NCBI GenBank assembly: GCA_046957575.1 | Contig: JBKUOG010000002.1 | Span: 142,196-206,195 of the forward strand | Length of the DNA stretch: 64,000 nt | Source of the DNA: UMGS1370 sp046957575 | GTDB taxonomy: Bacteria; Bacillota; Clostridia; Lachnospirales; Lachnospiraceae | Direction: 5' to 3' | Part shown: in pieces, positions 8,764-17,677 of the stretch | Position numbering within the stretch: position 1 is the stretch's first letter | Layout: each line of letters starts with the position of its first letter | Made by a program: the position numbers and the translations under genes | The notes under the pieces: model-generated | The model's input: only the letters and a program-made list of their open reading frames with translations | The model's database searches: none | What the model was told of the DNA's origin: nothing

Positions 8764-9951
8764 CTATAGGCCGCACTCCTTTGCAATCTCTCTAAATGCG
8801 GGAATGGAGCGCTCAATCTGCTCATAGGAAACACAGTATGCAATCCGCACATAGCCGGGACAGGCAAAGGATGTTCCCGGAACTACCAGAACTCTGTGCT
8901 TTTTACACAGGTCTGTAAATTCTTTTTCGTCTTTCAGAGGAGATTTTACAAATAAGTAAAATGCGCCTTCCGGCTTTATGCACCAAAATCCCAGTTCTTT
9001 TAAACTGTTGTACAAAAGATTGCGGTTTCTGTCATAAGCTTCTACATTTACCTGTTCGTCCACACAGCGCCTTATTACTCTCTGCATCAGGGAAGGTGCA
9101 TTGACACAGCCCAACACCCGGTTGGCAATGGAAGCTGCCGCAAATACCTGGCTGCTGTCTGTCAGTTCATCCGGAATCACCAGATAGCCAATCCGCTCTC
9201 CCGGAAGGGACAGCGACTTGCTGTAAGAGTAACACACAACTGTATCCTTATAAAATTTAGTTACATAGGGGACTTCCACCCCATCATACGCCAGTTCCCG
9301 ATATGGCTCATCAGAAATCAGCACAATGGGATGGCCGATTTCTTTGCTTTTCGCGCTTAAAATATTCCCAATTGCCGTCAATGTCTCTGCTGAATACACA
9401 ACTCCGGTTGGATTATTGGGCGTATTGATAATGACCGCCCTGGTCTTTGAGGATATCTTCTCTGCAAATTCAGACAGATTTGGCTGGAAGGTATTGGTGT
9501 CAGGAGCGACAACTGTGAGAACGCCGTCATAATTGCGGACATAGGAGCCGTATTCCATAAAATATGGGGCAAAGGCGATTACTTCCTCTCCCGGATTTAA
9601 AATGGTCTTCAAGATGACATTCAGCCCGCTGGCAGCACCTACGCTCATCATAATATTTCCCATATGAAAATGGGTGCAAAAACGGCGGTTTAAAGACTCT
9701 GCAATCGCTTCTCTTACATCTTCAAATCCGGCGTTGCTCATATAGCCATGAACCATGTTTTCGTCTTCTTCCTCTAAGACATCCAAAATCGCCTGACGGA
9801 CTGCTGCAGGAGCCGGAACGCTGGGATTGCCCAGGCTGAAATCGTAAACATTTTCTTTTCCGTAGACAGCCGCCATCTTTTTCCCTTCTTCAAACATGGC
9901 GCGGATTGCCGAGTTATTCTGCATAAAGGGCTTCATCTTTTCTGAAATCAT
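8764..9951 (-). CDS. Pyridoxal phosphate-dependent aminotransferase (class I/II)
   Basis: A 395-residue fold-type I aminotransferase. The PLP-binding lysine lies in SYSKSLSLPGERIGY, the cofactor contacts in INTPNNPTGVVYS and LISDEPYREL, and a C-terminal Arg of the substrate-binding type in YVRIAYC. The family (AspC/PatA-like) transfers amino groups between amino acids and 2-oxo acids; aspartate, aromatic or alanine specificity cannot be separated by eye. It is cytosolic and follows the EIIA-Glc gene with a 24-bp gap, which need not mean functional coupling. Confidence 0.93.
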   Translation of the reverse strand: MISEKMKPFMQNNSAIRAMFEEGKKMAAVYGKENVYDFSLGNPSVPAPAAVRQAILDVLEEEDENMVHGYMSNAGFEDVREAIAESLNRRFCTHFHMGNIMMSVGAASGLNVILKTILNPGEEVIAFAPYFMEYGSYVRNYDGVLTVVAPDTNTFQPNLSEFAEKISSKTRAVIINTPNNPTGVVYSAETLTAIGNILSAKSKEIGHPIVLISDEPYRELAYDGVEVPYVTKFYKDTVVCYSYSKSLSLPGERIGYLVIPDELTDSSQVFAAASIANRVLGCVNAPSLMQRVIRRCVDEQVNVEAYDRNRNLLYNSLKELGFWCIKPEGAFYLFVKSPLKDEKEFTDLCKKHRVLVVPGTSFACPGYVRIAYCVSYEQIERSIPAFREIAKECGL

Positions 9952-9975
9952 GGTTTCCTCCTCATTTTCAGGATC

Positions 9976-10473
9976 TTATCTGTTCCCTAATTCTATAATC
10001 AAATCCCCTGCCTTTACTTCCATACCGGTATGGCAGACCAGATTGGGGTAATCCGGCGTGTTGCATATCACAATAGGGGTAATCAGATCATATCCCTGTT
10101 CTTTTATTTTGTCCATATCAAACTCTATCAGGGGATCGCCTTTTTTCACCTTGTCTCCTGCCTTTACATGGGCAGTAAAATATTCTCCATGAAGGTTGAC
10201 GGTTTCCAGCCCGATATGGATGATCAGTTCCGCACCATCGTTTGTTCGGATGCTGACTGCGTGTCTGGTCTCAAAAACCATCAAAATTTCCCCGTCTTCC
10301 GGTGCTGTCACTTTTCCCTCACAGGGAATAATGGCAACTCCCCTTCCCAGTATCTCATGACTGAAAGTAGGTTCCTTGACCTGACTCATAGGCACACAGG
10401 TTCCGTTCATTGGGGCAAAAATCTCCCCATGAGATTTTTTCTTCCCAAATACTTCTTTTAAAGACTTATACAC
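9976..10473 (-). CDS. PTS glucose-type EIIA component (EIIA-Glc domain)
   Basis: A 165-residue stand-alone EIIA domain of the glucose family. The phosphorylated histidine lies in ELIIHIGLETV, and the family features PMNGTCVPMSQVKEPTFS and GDPLIEFDMDKI are visible. It takes phosphate from HPr and passes it to an EIIB domain on a sugar permease; no EIIB or EIIC gene is in the window, so it may serve permeases elsewhere or act as a regulator. The genes for enzyme I and HPr lie 1.4 to 3.9 kb upstream on the same strand with a membrane protein between, so a general PTS cluster is likely. Confidence 0.93.
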   Translation of the reverse strand: MYKSLKEVFGKKKSHGEIFAPMNGTCVPMSQVKEPTFSHEILGRGVAIIPCEGKVTAPEDGEILMVFETRHAVSIRTNDGAELIIHIGLETVNLHGEYFTAHVKAGDKVKKGDPLIEFDMDKIKEQGYDLITPIVICNTPDYPNLVCHTGMEVKAGDLIIELGNR

Positions 10474-10490
10474 CTCTTACATCCTCCTTT

Positions 10491-11834
10491 TCATTTTCGG
10501 CTGACGACTTCGCAGAGCAGCCAGACTGCCCCTGTTGCCGCCAAATAAAACCAGGTAGTCGGATTCGAGAACCAGGTGGTGAAAAATGACAGAGCCATAT
10601 ACATAGCCATCTGAACATACAGTAAAAATCCTGCCGGGTTCTGCATACGGTTGAACTGTCTGGACAAATACCCACAGGCCCCTCCTAAAAGAGCCGCAAA
10701 TGCAATGACTCCTATGAGACCAAAATCATAATAGGCATCATACAATAACGTAACCGTAGTCAATTCTTCTTTTGTCACGTAAAGCGGAAAAGACACCAAA
10801 GACGGATACAGAAATTTCAGACCCGTCAGTGCCCACACAGGAAACAGCATGCGCAGGCCAAAAGTATGGGATGGAAGCTGCTCCACCAGACAGTTAAAAT
10901 TATCGTAGTTGTTGGCAATGTACATATAAGGCTGTGTAATAAATATCGGCATTTTACTGTTTTTCATCTCGAAAATGCCATTTAAATATGCCACATCATG
11001 GCTTCTGGCAATGGTTAATATCACGTAAAGAGGAATCATAGCCGCTGCCACTATGGCAATAGTCCCAGGCCGGATCTGTCGTTTGATTGCTGCGTAAGAA
11101 AAAACCGACAGTCCCACTGAAAAAATAAGCTGAAAACGGGACACGCACAAAACAGGGATAATCAGGCTTACTGCCGCAGAGACTGCGCAGACAGCCTTTT
11201 CCCATTTCTTTGCTCTGGGTTTTCCCAGATAGAACAAAACTGCAAGAGGCAAAACTAACACACAGGATACAGTAAAATAGTGAACTCCGGTTATGTGAAA
11301 ATAAGAATATGCATGAGGCACCCCTTTTGTGAAAAAGGGAATATATCCCAAAATCGCTGCCTCAATCACAAAAGCTGTAAGAGAAACCGCTCCGATTCCC
11401 ATAATGGCTAAAAGCAGACCGCCGGAATCTGCAATCACTCTGTCCCTCCCCCTTCCCAAGCTGGAAAATCTCAACGTGGCTGAAGGTTCTTTTTTTAAAT
11501 TCCGGGAAAACGATCCTGCATCCCATTTTTTTCTGTCCCGATCTTCTGTCAGTGAAAATCCAATATAAAAAGCAGTTTCTGCTGCAAAAAAGCACAGCCA
11601 GGTCATCCAGGACCAAGAGGTCTGGAGATTGCTTAACTTAAAACAGGAAATTCCCTGTCCCCCTAAAAATCCTAAAAAGAACAGGCCCCGCAGATGAATC
11701 AGATTCTTACTGTCTCTGTAATCCTGCCAGTACATCCAGAGAGCCGTTCCAATGAGCACCAGGCCGGATGGGATATTCCATCCGGCCTGGGCCAGTAAAA
11801 AACTGGTGAGATAACAAATGCAATATACCATCAT
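10491..11834 (-). CDS. Wzy-like oligosaccharide repeat-unit polymerase / membrane protein
   Basis: A 447-residue polytopic membrane protein with roughly twelve hydrophobic stretches and a large loop in the second half (around FEMKNSKMPIFITQPYMYIANNYDNFNCL). Length, topology and the loop motif recall O-antigen or oligosaccharide repeat-unit polymerases (Wzy/EpsG-like), which join lipid-linked repeat units outside the membrane. No glycosyltransferase genes lie beside it, so the assignment rests only on overall shape. It is wedged between ptsI (stop and start four bases apart) and EIIA-Glc, an unusual place for a polysaccharide gene. Confidence 0.6.
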   Translation of the reverse strand: MMVYCICYLTSFLLAQAGWNIPSGLVLIGTALWMYWQDYRDSKNLIHLRGLFFLGFLGGQGISCFKLSNLQTSWSWMTWLCFFAAETAFYIGFSLTEDRDRKKWDAGSFSRNLKKEPSATLRFSSLGRGRDRVIADSGGLLLAIMGIGAVSLTAFVIEAAILGYIPFFTKGVPHAYSYFHITGVHYFTVSCVLVLPLAVLFYLGKPRAKKWEKAVCAVSAAVSLIIPVLCVSRFQLIFSVGLSVFSYAAIKRQIRPGTIAIVAAAMIPLYVILTIARSHDVAYLNGIFEMKNSKMPIFITQPYMYIANNYDNFNCLVEQLPSHTFGLRMLFPVWALTGLKFLYPSLVSFPLYVTKEELTTVTLLYDAYYDFGLIGVIAFAALLGGACGYLSRQFNRMQNPAGFLLYVQMAMYMALSFFTTWFSNPTTWFYLAATGAVWLLCEVVSRK

Positions 11835-11837
11835 AGG

Positions 11838-13550
11838 TTACTGCTCCACAAATTTTTTCATAAATTCTGCTACTTCTTTTTCAGTAGCAAAACTCATTGC
11901 CTGATCGGCAACTGCCTGAAGTTCGTCTATGCTGTAACCGGTAATCAGCTTTCTGGATTTTAAAATAGCGGATGCACTCATGCTGAATTCGTTTAAGCCA
12001 AATGCCAGTAAAAGCGGAATCAGCAGAGGATCACTGGCTGCCTCTCCGCACATTCCTACCATGATTCCGGCTTCCCGTCCGCAGGTAATGATTCTCTTAA
12101 TGCTGCGCAGAACTGCCGGATTTAATGGGGAATACAGGTAGGAAACTTTGTCGTTTCCTCTGTCTACTGACATAGTATACTGCGTCAGATCATTGGTTCC
12201 AATGCTGAAGAAATCTGCTTCTCTGGCAAAAACATCTGCCATCAGGGATGCCGCTGCGGTTTCTACCATGATTCCCACCTGAATGTCCTTCTTGTAAGCG
12301 ATGCCGGCTTCTTCCAGTTCTTTCTTTAAATCTGCTACAATGGCCTTTACTTCCCTGAGTTCATCAATACAGGTCACTAACGGAACCATAATCTTAATGT
12401 TTCCAAAAGCGCTGGCGCGCAGCAGAGCACGAAGCTGAGGTCTATAAATGTCCTCTTTTCTATCCAGGCAGAAACGGACTGCCCGGTATCCCAAAAATGG
12501 ATTTTCATCCTTTTCCAGTCCCATATACGGAATTTCTTTATCGCCGCCAATATCCAAAGTCCGAATGATAACCGGTTTTCCATTCATGGCAACAGCTGCC
12601 TTTTTATATGCCTCAAACTGCTCATCCTCTGTCGGCATGGAATTGCGGTCCATAAATAAAAATTCTGTACGGAACAGGCCGACTCCCTCGCCGTCATACT
12701 GGAGAACCTTGTCTATATCTTCCGGCTTTCCAATATTGGCAACCAGTTCAACCGAAATCCCGTCCCTGGTGACAGTCGGTTTGCCGATATACTGCTCCAG
12801 CTCCTTCTTTTCCCTTAAAAATGCCTCCTGTCTGGACTGATACTCAGCCCTTACCTCCGTTTGCGGATTGACATACACATCTCCTTCTGAGCCGTCTAAA
12901 ACGATTTCATCTCCATTTTTCACCTGATTCAGGAAGCCGTTTACTGCTACTACAGCCGGGATTTCCAGTGCTCTTGCAAGGATTGCACTGTGAGATGTTC
13001 TTCCTCCCAACTCGGTTACGATTCCTACTACATTCTGAGGATTGATGCCTGCTGTCATAGAGGGAGTCAAATCCTTTGCCACAATCACTGTCCCTGTTGG
13101 CAGAGACGCAATATCCACAGATTCTACACCCATGAGAACTTTCTGCATACGGGTTTTGATATCTCTCATGTCCGTTGCCCTCTGCTGCATCAGCTCGTCT
13201 CCCATAGAGGCAAACATATCTGCATACGTATTGCAGACCTGCTCAATGGCATATTCGCTGTTTACCTTTTCGCCGGTAATCGTGGTTTCGATTTCGCCAA
13301 TTAACATCGGATCCGACAGCAGCATTAAATGGCCGTTTAAAATCTCTGCCTCTTTTTCTCCGACGCGGGTGGCAAGATCGGCTGCCAGTTCTCCTGTTTC
13401 TTTTACACTCTGCTCCAAAGCTGCCTTAAAACGTTCTATTTCTGCCTGCGGATCGGAAACCGCCTCCCTTTTAATCACTAACTGCACATCTTCTACTATT
13501 GCTGCCTTTCCAATGCCGATTCCTGCTGATGCACTTGTTCCATGATACAT
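11838..13550 (-). CDS. ptsI: PTS enzyme I, phosphoenolpyruvate-protein phosphotransferase
   Basis: A 570-residue enzyme I that starts the sugar phosphotransferase cascade by moving phosphate from PEP to HPr. The active-site histidine lies in GGRTSHSAILAR (about residue 190), the PEP-binding barrel motifs GVGLFRTEFLFM and IRTLDIGGDKEIPY are intact, and the C-terminal active-site cysteine is in GMCGEAASD. Length is normal. It lies 43 bp downstream of ptsH on the same strand, the standard ptsHI order. Confidence 0.97.
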   Translation of the reverse strand: MYHGTSASAGIGIGKAAIVEDVQLVIKREAVSDPQAEIERFKAALEQSVKETGELAADLATRVGEKEAEILNGHLMLLSDPMLIGEIETTITGEKVNSEYAIEQVCNTYADMFASMGDELMQQRATDMRDIKTRMQKVLMGVESVDIASLPTGTVIVAKDLTPSMTAGINPQNVVGIVTELGGRTSHSAILARALEIPAVVAVNGFLNQVKNGDEIVLDGSEGDVYVNPQTEVRAEYQSRQEAFLREKKELEQYIGKPTVTRDGISVELVANIGKPEDIDKVLQYDGEGVGLFRTEFLFMDRNSMPTEDEQFEAYKKAAVAMNGKPVIIRTLDIGGDKEIPYMGLEKDENPFLGYRAVRFCLDRKEDIYRPQLRALLRASAFGNIKIMVPLVTCIDELREVKAIVADLKKELEEAGIAYKKDIQVGIMVETAAASLMADVFAREADFFSIGTNDLTQYTMSVDRGNDKVSYLYSPLNPAVLRSIKRIITCGREAGIMVGMCGEAASDPLLIPLLLAFGLNEFSMSASAILKSRKLITGYSIDELQAVADQAMSFATEKEVAEFMKKFVEQ

Positions 13551-13593
13551 AACACCTGTTACCTCCTTAAACTGTTTCCTGGTTTCTTTCTTC

Positions 13594-13857
13594 CTATTCT
13601 CCCAAGCCGTCTTCTACGGCTTTTAACATAGCTGCCAAAGCTGCTTCTTCATCTGCTCCTTCACAGATAAATTCGATTTCATCTCCGCTTTTTACACAGG
13701 CGCCCAGCACACTTAATACGCTTTTCGCATTATTTAAAGAGTTGCGGAACTGAAAGTGGATGGAAGACTGAAATCTCAGCGCTTCCTTGCACAAAATTCC
13801 TGCCGGGCGCAAATGAAGTCCTGTCGGATTTTTTATCACAGTTTTTGCCTTTACCAT
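13594..13857 (-). CDS. ptsH: Phosphocarrier protein HPr
   Basis: An 87-residue HPr. His15 in GLHLRPAG accepts phosphate from enzyme I, and Ser46 in NAKSVLSVLG is the site used by HPr kinase in Gram-positive bacteria, so carbon-catabolite regulation through CcpA-like factors is expected. It is the first gene of ptsHI and follows cdaR after 14 bp, so the c-di-AMP and PTS genes may share a transcript. Confidence 0.96.
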   Translation of the reverse strand: MVKAKTVIKNPTGLHLRPAGILCKEALRFQSSIHFQFRNSLNNAKSVLSVLGACVKSGDEIEFICEGADEEAALAAMLKAVEDGLGE

Positions 13858-13871
13858 ATAAATCTCCCTGA

Positions 13872-15230
13872 TTAATTATCGTGTCCGGAAACAGAACTTT
13901 CTTCTGTCTCCTTTTCCCCCTCGGTCTGGCTCTCGGATTCCCCAGACTCTTCTGACGTTCCTGTACCCAGATTTTCTCCGGGTCCCTCTGTCTCAGACTC
14001 ATCTGTTACAGTCAGGTTCATCGGACTGTAATCTAAAATTTCATATCCATGCTCTAATTCCTCAAATGCAATGATTGCCGGGTACTCGCCAGGTTCCATT
14101 CTGGAAACATCCAAAGATGCATGGATATCGCTTTCAGAAAAGCTGTTCAGATCCTCTTCCAGTCCCTGTACCGTCACCACCATCTCTTCCGGTGTGAATG
14201 TATATTTGTATGGCTCCTTATTGCCAATAAGCGCAATATCCTTTGCAGGAACGCTATAGGTCCTGGATGCAAGTTTTTCTACTTCCAGACGCACATGGAT
14301 GGTGGTATCTCCTGTATCTGTTACCATACGGACGCCCTCCGGCAGATACTGGCTTACATCTACTTCTACTGTCTTTCCTTCTGTCAGGCCGTCCACACTC
14401 AGCACAGAAGCCGGAATGGTTACATTCGTAATAGAAGCAAGCTGCGAACGCAGTCCTACCACAGAAATCGTCTTTGCATCGCACTCGATGCCTGTAAAGC
14501 GGTATCCTTCCGCCACATTTCCGCCTACTTCAAAATCCAGTGCCAACTGGCGAACTTTTAGCACCTGCACCGTATAAGCAATCTCTGTCTGGTCCATGCT
14601 CACTCTCTCGCCCAGATTCAGAGGATTGCCGTTGGCATCATAGAAAATCGGACTGGCAGTTCCTGTAATATCACCTTCTGCCCCGTCTGCTTCCACTTCA
14701 ATTCCAACTGCTGTAATCTGACCTACCAGAGATTCCGGACCGCTGACCCATACACTGTCGCAGTCGGTTGTATAGCCGTTTACTTCATATCCGCTGGCTG
14801 CCTCACCCTGGATCTCCACCTTTAACGGAAACTCCTTCTTCTGGAGCGGTTCCGTCTCCACATGGACAACGCTTGGATTGGCCTGTACATTCATTACCCT
14901 GTCTTTGTTATTTAATACTTCCAGGCGGACCGGCACTGCTCCCAGCACATTGCAGTCAGCCAGGTCAATATAGGCTCGGAAATCCGAAGCCTGTATCTGG
15001 GAACTGTCGCGCATATGAACTGTATAATCAATGGTCACGCTGCCTTTTTCCGCCAGTTCATAGGTAAGGCCTGCGTCTGTCAGAACCTCTTCATTGATAA
15101 TTTCAAGCTGGACCGTCCTTTCGCCGCTTTGCCTTGGATCGGAAACATTGACAACCAGCAGCCATACAAAAAATGCAAGGAAAACAGACAGAACTTTCAG
15201 GCCCAGATTACTCTTTAACTGTTCTTTCAT
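13872..15230 (-). CDS. cdaR: CdaR, YbbR-domain regulator of diadenylate cyclase
   Basis: A 452-residue protein with one N-terminal membrane helix (about 12-28) and four consecutive YbbR-like repeats of ~80 residues outside the membrane, ending in an acidic Glu/Ser/Thr-rich tail (about 415-452). CdaR binds and tunes the membrane cyclase CdaA. The start overlaps the end of cdaA by 23 bp, typical for this conserved pair. The acidic tail is longer than in Bacillus CdaR and could be a surface or wall contact. Confidence 0.93.
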   Translation of the reverse strand: MKEQLKSNLGLKVLSVFLAFFVWLLVVNVSDPRQSGERTVQLEIINEEVLTDAGLTYELAEKGSVTIDYTVHMRDSSQIQASDFRAYIDLADCNVLGAVPVRLEVLNNKDRVMNVQANPSVVHVETEPLQKKEFPLKVEIQGEAASGYEVNGYTTDCDSVWVSGPESLVGQITAVGIEVEADGAEGDITGTASPIFYDANGNPLNLGERVSMDQTEIAYTVQVLKVRQLALDFEVGGNVAEGYRFTGIECDAKTISVVGLRSQLASITNVTIPASVLSVDGLTEGKTVEVDVSQYLPEGVRMVTDTGDTTIHVRLEVEKLASRTYSVPAKDIALIGNKEPYKYTFTPEEMVVTVQGLEEDLNSFSESDIHASLDVSRMEPGEYPAIIAFEELEHGYEILDYSPMNLTVTDESETEGPGENLGTGTSEESGESESQTEGEKETEESSVSGHDN

Positions 15231-16086
15231 TTTTCCGCCTTCCCTTCCAAATCTTAAACCTGTTCAGCGGCGCTTCCTTTTCCTCGCCATTGGTCGTGCG
15301 CAGTATGCTCCTCAAATGGTCAGCGCTGCTGATTTTTTCCAGTCTTCCTCCCTGGGCTACTGAAACTCTTCCTGTCTCTTCTGATACCACAATCGTTAGT
15401 GCATCAGTCGCCTCGCTGATGCCTACTGCCGCCCGATGCCTGGTGCCCAGATCTTTACTGATATTCATATTGTCAGACAAGGGCAGATAACAGGTAGCTG
15501 CCGTTACCCGATTGCCCTGAATCACAACTGCACCGTCGTGAAGAGGCGTATTGTGCTCAAAAATATTAATTAAAAGCTGACTGGTCACAAGTCCGTCCAC
15601 TTCAATGCCGGTTCTCTCAATTTCTTTTAAGGGAACGCTGCGGCTGATTACCATAAGAGCGCCTGTCTTTACTTTTGCCATCTCAAAGGTAGCCTTTACC
15701 AGTTCATTAATGGTTTTCTCCGAAAATCCCTGTTCCAGCTTTTTGTCATCAATGGACAAAATATTATTCAGCAGATTCCGGCTGCCAAGCTGCTCTAAGG
15801 CTTTCCGAAGTTCCGGCTGGAAGATAATAATCAGTGCCGTTACCGCAACTGTAAGGGACTTTTCCAAAATCCATAAAATGGTATTCAATTTAAACAGTTC
15901 TGCAAACAGGGCAAACCCCAGAATCACAACAAGTCCCTTTAACAGTACCCAGGCTCTTGTATTCTTGATCCAAACCAATATTTCATAAATCAGAACGGAT
16001 AGTATTATAATTTCTATCAGATTCGCAAAGGTCATTCTTGGTAAAAATGTAATCCAGCTATACAAACCATTTAACAAATCTGCCAT
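15208..16086 (-). CDS. cdaA: Diadenylate cyclase CdaA
   Basis: A 292-residue membrane enzyme that makes the second messenger c-di-AMP from two ATP. Three N-terminal helices (about 10-85) precede a DisA_N domain with the catalytic motifs DGAVVIQG and RHRAAVGISE. Length and order match CdaA. c-di-AMP controls potassium and osmolyte balance and cell-wall turnover, which fits the many wall enzymes nearby. The C-terminal ~30 residues are basic. It sits immediately upstream of cdaR. Confidence 0.96.
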   Translation of the reverse strand: MADLLNGLYSWITFLPRMTFANLIEIIILSVLIYEILVWIKNTRAWVLLKGLVVILGFALFAELFKLNTILWILEKSLTVAVTALIIIFQPELRKALEQLGSRNLLNNILSIDDKKLEQGFSEKTINELVKATFEMAKVKTGALMVISRSVPLKEIERTGIEVDGLVTSQLLINIFEHNTPLHDGAVVIQGNRVTAATCYLPLSDNMNISKDLGTRHRAAVGISEATDALTIVVSEETGRVSVAQGGRLEKISSADHLRSILRTTNGEEKEAPLNRFKIWKGRRKNERTVKE

Positions 16087-16122
16087 CTTAATACTGCACC
16101 TCCTTTTCTGAACTTCTGCGGC

Positions 16123-17067
16123 TTATTCCATCCTTTTTTTTCTGCTGTTAATCTTCTGAACTTTTACATCCGGCGCCGTCACAGCAATCTTCGGCACCGC
16201 TTTCACATAATAGTAATAATCATCATCTTCATACTGCAGATACTCCGTCCGGCTATAGTCCACTGCAAATGCAAAAAATGTGTAGATCAGCGCCACCAGT
16301 GCGGAAAGCAGCATTCCAATTACCATTGTTCCCATAGGCACTGTAATGGAAAACAGAATGTCTCCCATAAAAATCACAGCCAACTGGACAATCAGCCCTG
16401 CAGCAATGGCCAGATACCATGCATAATCTACTGAAAGTCGCTTTATCATGTATACGACCATAATACATAATGCAAAAGCAGCGATCATCACAACTGCCGT
16501 CTGGTTGGACAGCATGCTTTTAATTAGCTGGAGATATTTTTGGGTAATATCCGCTGCTGCCGCTGTTCCGGTCAGCGCCCCTACATTTTGATTAATATAA
16601 ACCAAAATGTAATACATAAAAACTCCCAGGGAAACCGGAATTACTGCGCTTATGCTTCCTGTAAGTCCTACTAAAATAGGAAGGACATAGGGAATTTTCA
16701 GGAAAAACATCATGGGAGTCAGCACCAGCAAATAGCTGTTGCCCGGCTGAAGACCACAGTAAAGCAAAATGATGATAAAAACCAAGACTCCCACTACCAA
16801 TGCAATTTCCATGGATGCGCTGAATAAATGGATCAGCATCAGCACTGCAATCAGCAGCGAAATCACACTGTACGGCAAAAAGGAGCAGACAAGTCCCATG
16901 ACAAATGCCGTCACCGGGCTTGCCAGTCTTGTCATAAATCCCAGATTTGTGTTTAAAATCAATACAGCAGAAAAACCAAAGGCAAAATGAAACAGCGGAT
17001 TAATATAAATGTCGTATTTTCCATAAAACACTTTTAATCGTTCCTTTAGCACAAGCAGCCCCATCAT
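16123..17067 (-). CDS. Uncharacterised polytopic membrane protein upstream of cdaA
   Basis: A 314-residue protein with about eight transmembrane segments and a short charged C-terminal cytoplasmic tail containing EYLQYEDDDYYYYVKAVPK followed by a basic end (NSRKKRME). I do not recognise an enzymatic or transport motif. It begins inside the end of the next upstream gene (4-bp overlap) and ends 36 bp before cdaA, so it is probably co-expressed with the diadenylate cyclase. The repeated hydrophobic architecture could be a permease or a scaffold; the run of Asp and Tyr residues is its most distinctive feature. Confidence 0.7.
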   Translation of the reverse strand: MMGLLVLKERLKVFYGKYDIYINPLFHFAFGFSAVLILNTNLGFMTRLASPVTAFVMGLVCSFLPYSVISLLIAVLMLIHLFSASMEIALVVGVLVFIIILLYCGLQPGNSYLLVLTPMMFFLKIPYVLPILVGLTGSISAVIPVSLGVFMYYILVYINQNVGALTGTAAAADITQKYLQLIKSMLSNQTAVVMIAAFALCIMVVYMIKRLSVDYAWYLAIAAGLIVQLAVIFMGDILFSITVPMGTMVIGMLLSALVALIYTFFAFAVDYSRTEYLQYEDDDYYYYVKAVPKIAVTAPDVKVQKINSRKKRME

Positions 17068-17489
17068 AACCTTGAGCCCTCCTTAATTTCTTTTGTCTTG
17101 CTCTGAAATTCATAACGCTTTTCCAGACGTCTGAGCTTTGCCGCATACTCCTTCATCCCTTTTGATGCATTTTGGTAGCGGGAAGCTGCAATCGCTGCTG
17201 TGACCCCCAGATACAAGAGCAGTCCGACCAGATACACTGCAATCAGAGTCTTTCCCTGCTTAATGAGTTCATAAAAATCCATGGTGTTAAGGATCTTGTC
17301 TAAATTATAAAGTCCCCAAATCAGCAGGCACATAAGGGCGCACAGCGTATAATTAAAAAAACTTCTCATAATACGGCTTCCGATATAGTCGCTTTTAAAA
17401 TACTTATGGTAAGGAAATACGCTTTTCCCCCTTTTTTTCTCAAACATTGCGATTTCTGTCATCAATCTGATTTTTTCTTCATTCAGCAT
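17064..17489 (-). CDS. Uncharacterised small membrane protein
   Basis: A 141-residue protein with two transmembrane segments (about 40-62 and 78-100), a charged N-terminal cytoplasmic part and a basic C-terminal helix (GMKEYAAKLRRLEKRYEFQSK). No family is recognised. Its stop overlaps the start of the larger membrane protein gene by 4 bp, so the two are translationally coupled and probably form a complex. It is the first gene of the run leading to cdaA-cdaR-ptsHI. Confidence 0.7.
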   Translation of the reverse strand: MLNEEKIRLMTEIAMFEKKRGKSVFPYHKYFKSDYIGSRIMRSFFNYTLCALMCLLIWGLYNLDKILNTMDFYELIKQGKTLIAVYLVGLLLYLGVTAAIAASRYQNASKGMKEYAAKLRRLEKRYEFQSKTKEIKEGSRL

Positions 17490-17612
17490 AGGCTTGCCTC
17501 TCTATCCATAAGATATCAATTTAGTATACCACAATTATCAGATATTGGCGAGTCCATCTGCATAAATTTTTACTATTTTTTTATACCCCCTTGCCATAGA
17601 CAAAACTTTTCA

Positions 17613-17665
17613 TAAAAGGAAACCAGTACAGACAAATCTCTTAGAGAATTCTGGCTGTACTGGTT
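17613..17665 (-). terminator. Rho-independent terminator, probably bidirectional
   Basis: An 11-bp perfect inverted repeat, AACCAGTACAG at 17621-17631 and CTGTACTGGTT at 17655-17665, flanked by T-rich sequence on both strands. It lies just past the stop of the FtsX/MacB permease gene on the minus strand and separates that operon from the cdaA operon. Confidence 0.8.
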
Positions 17666-17677
17666 TATTTTTAATTT

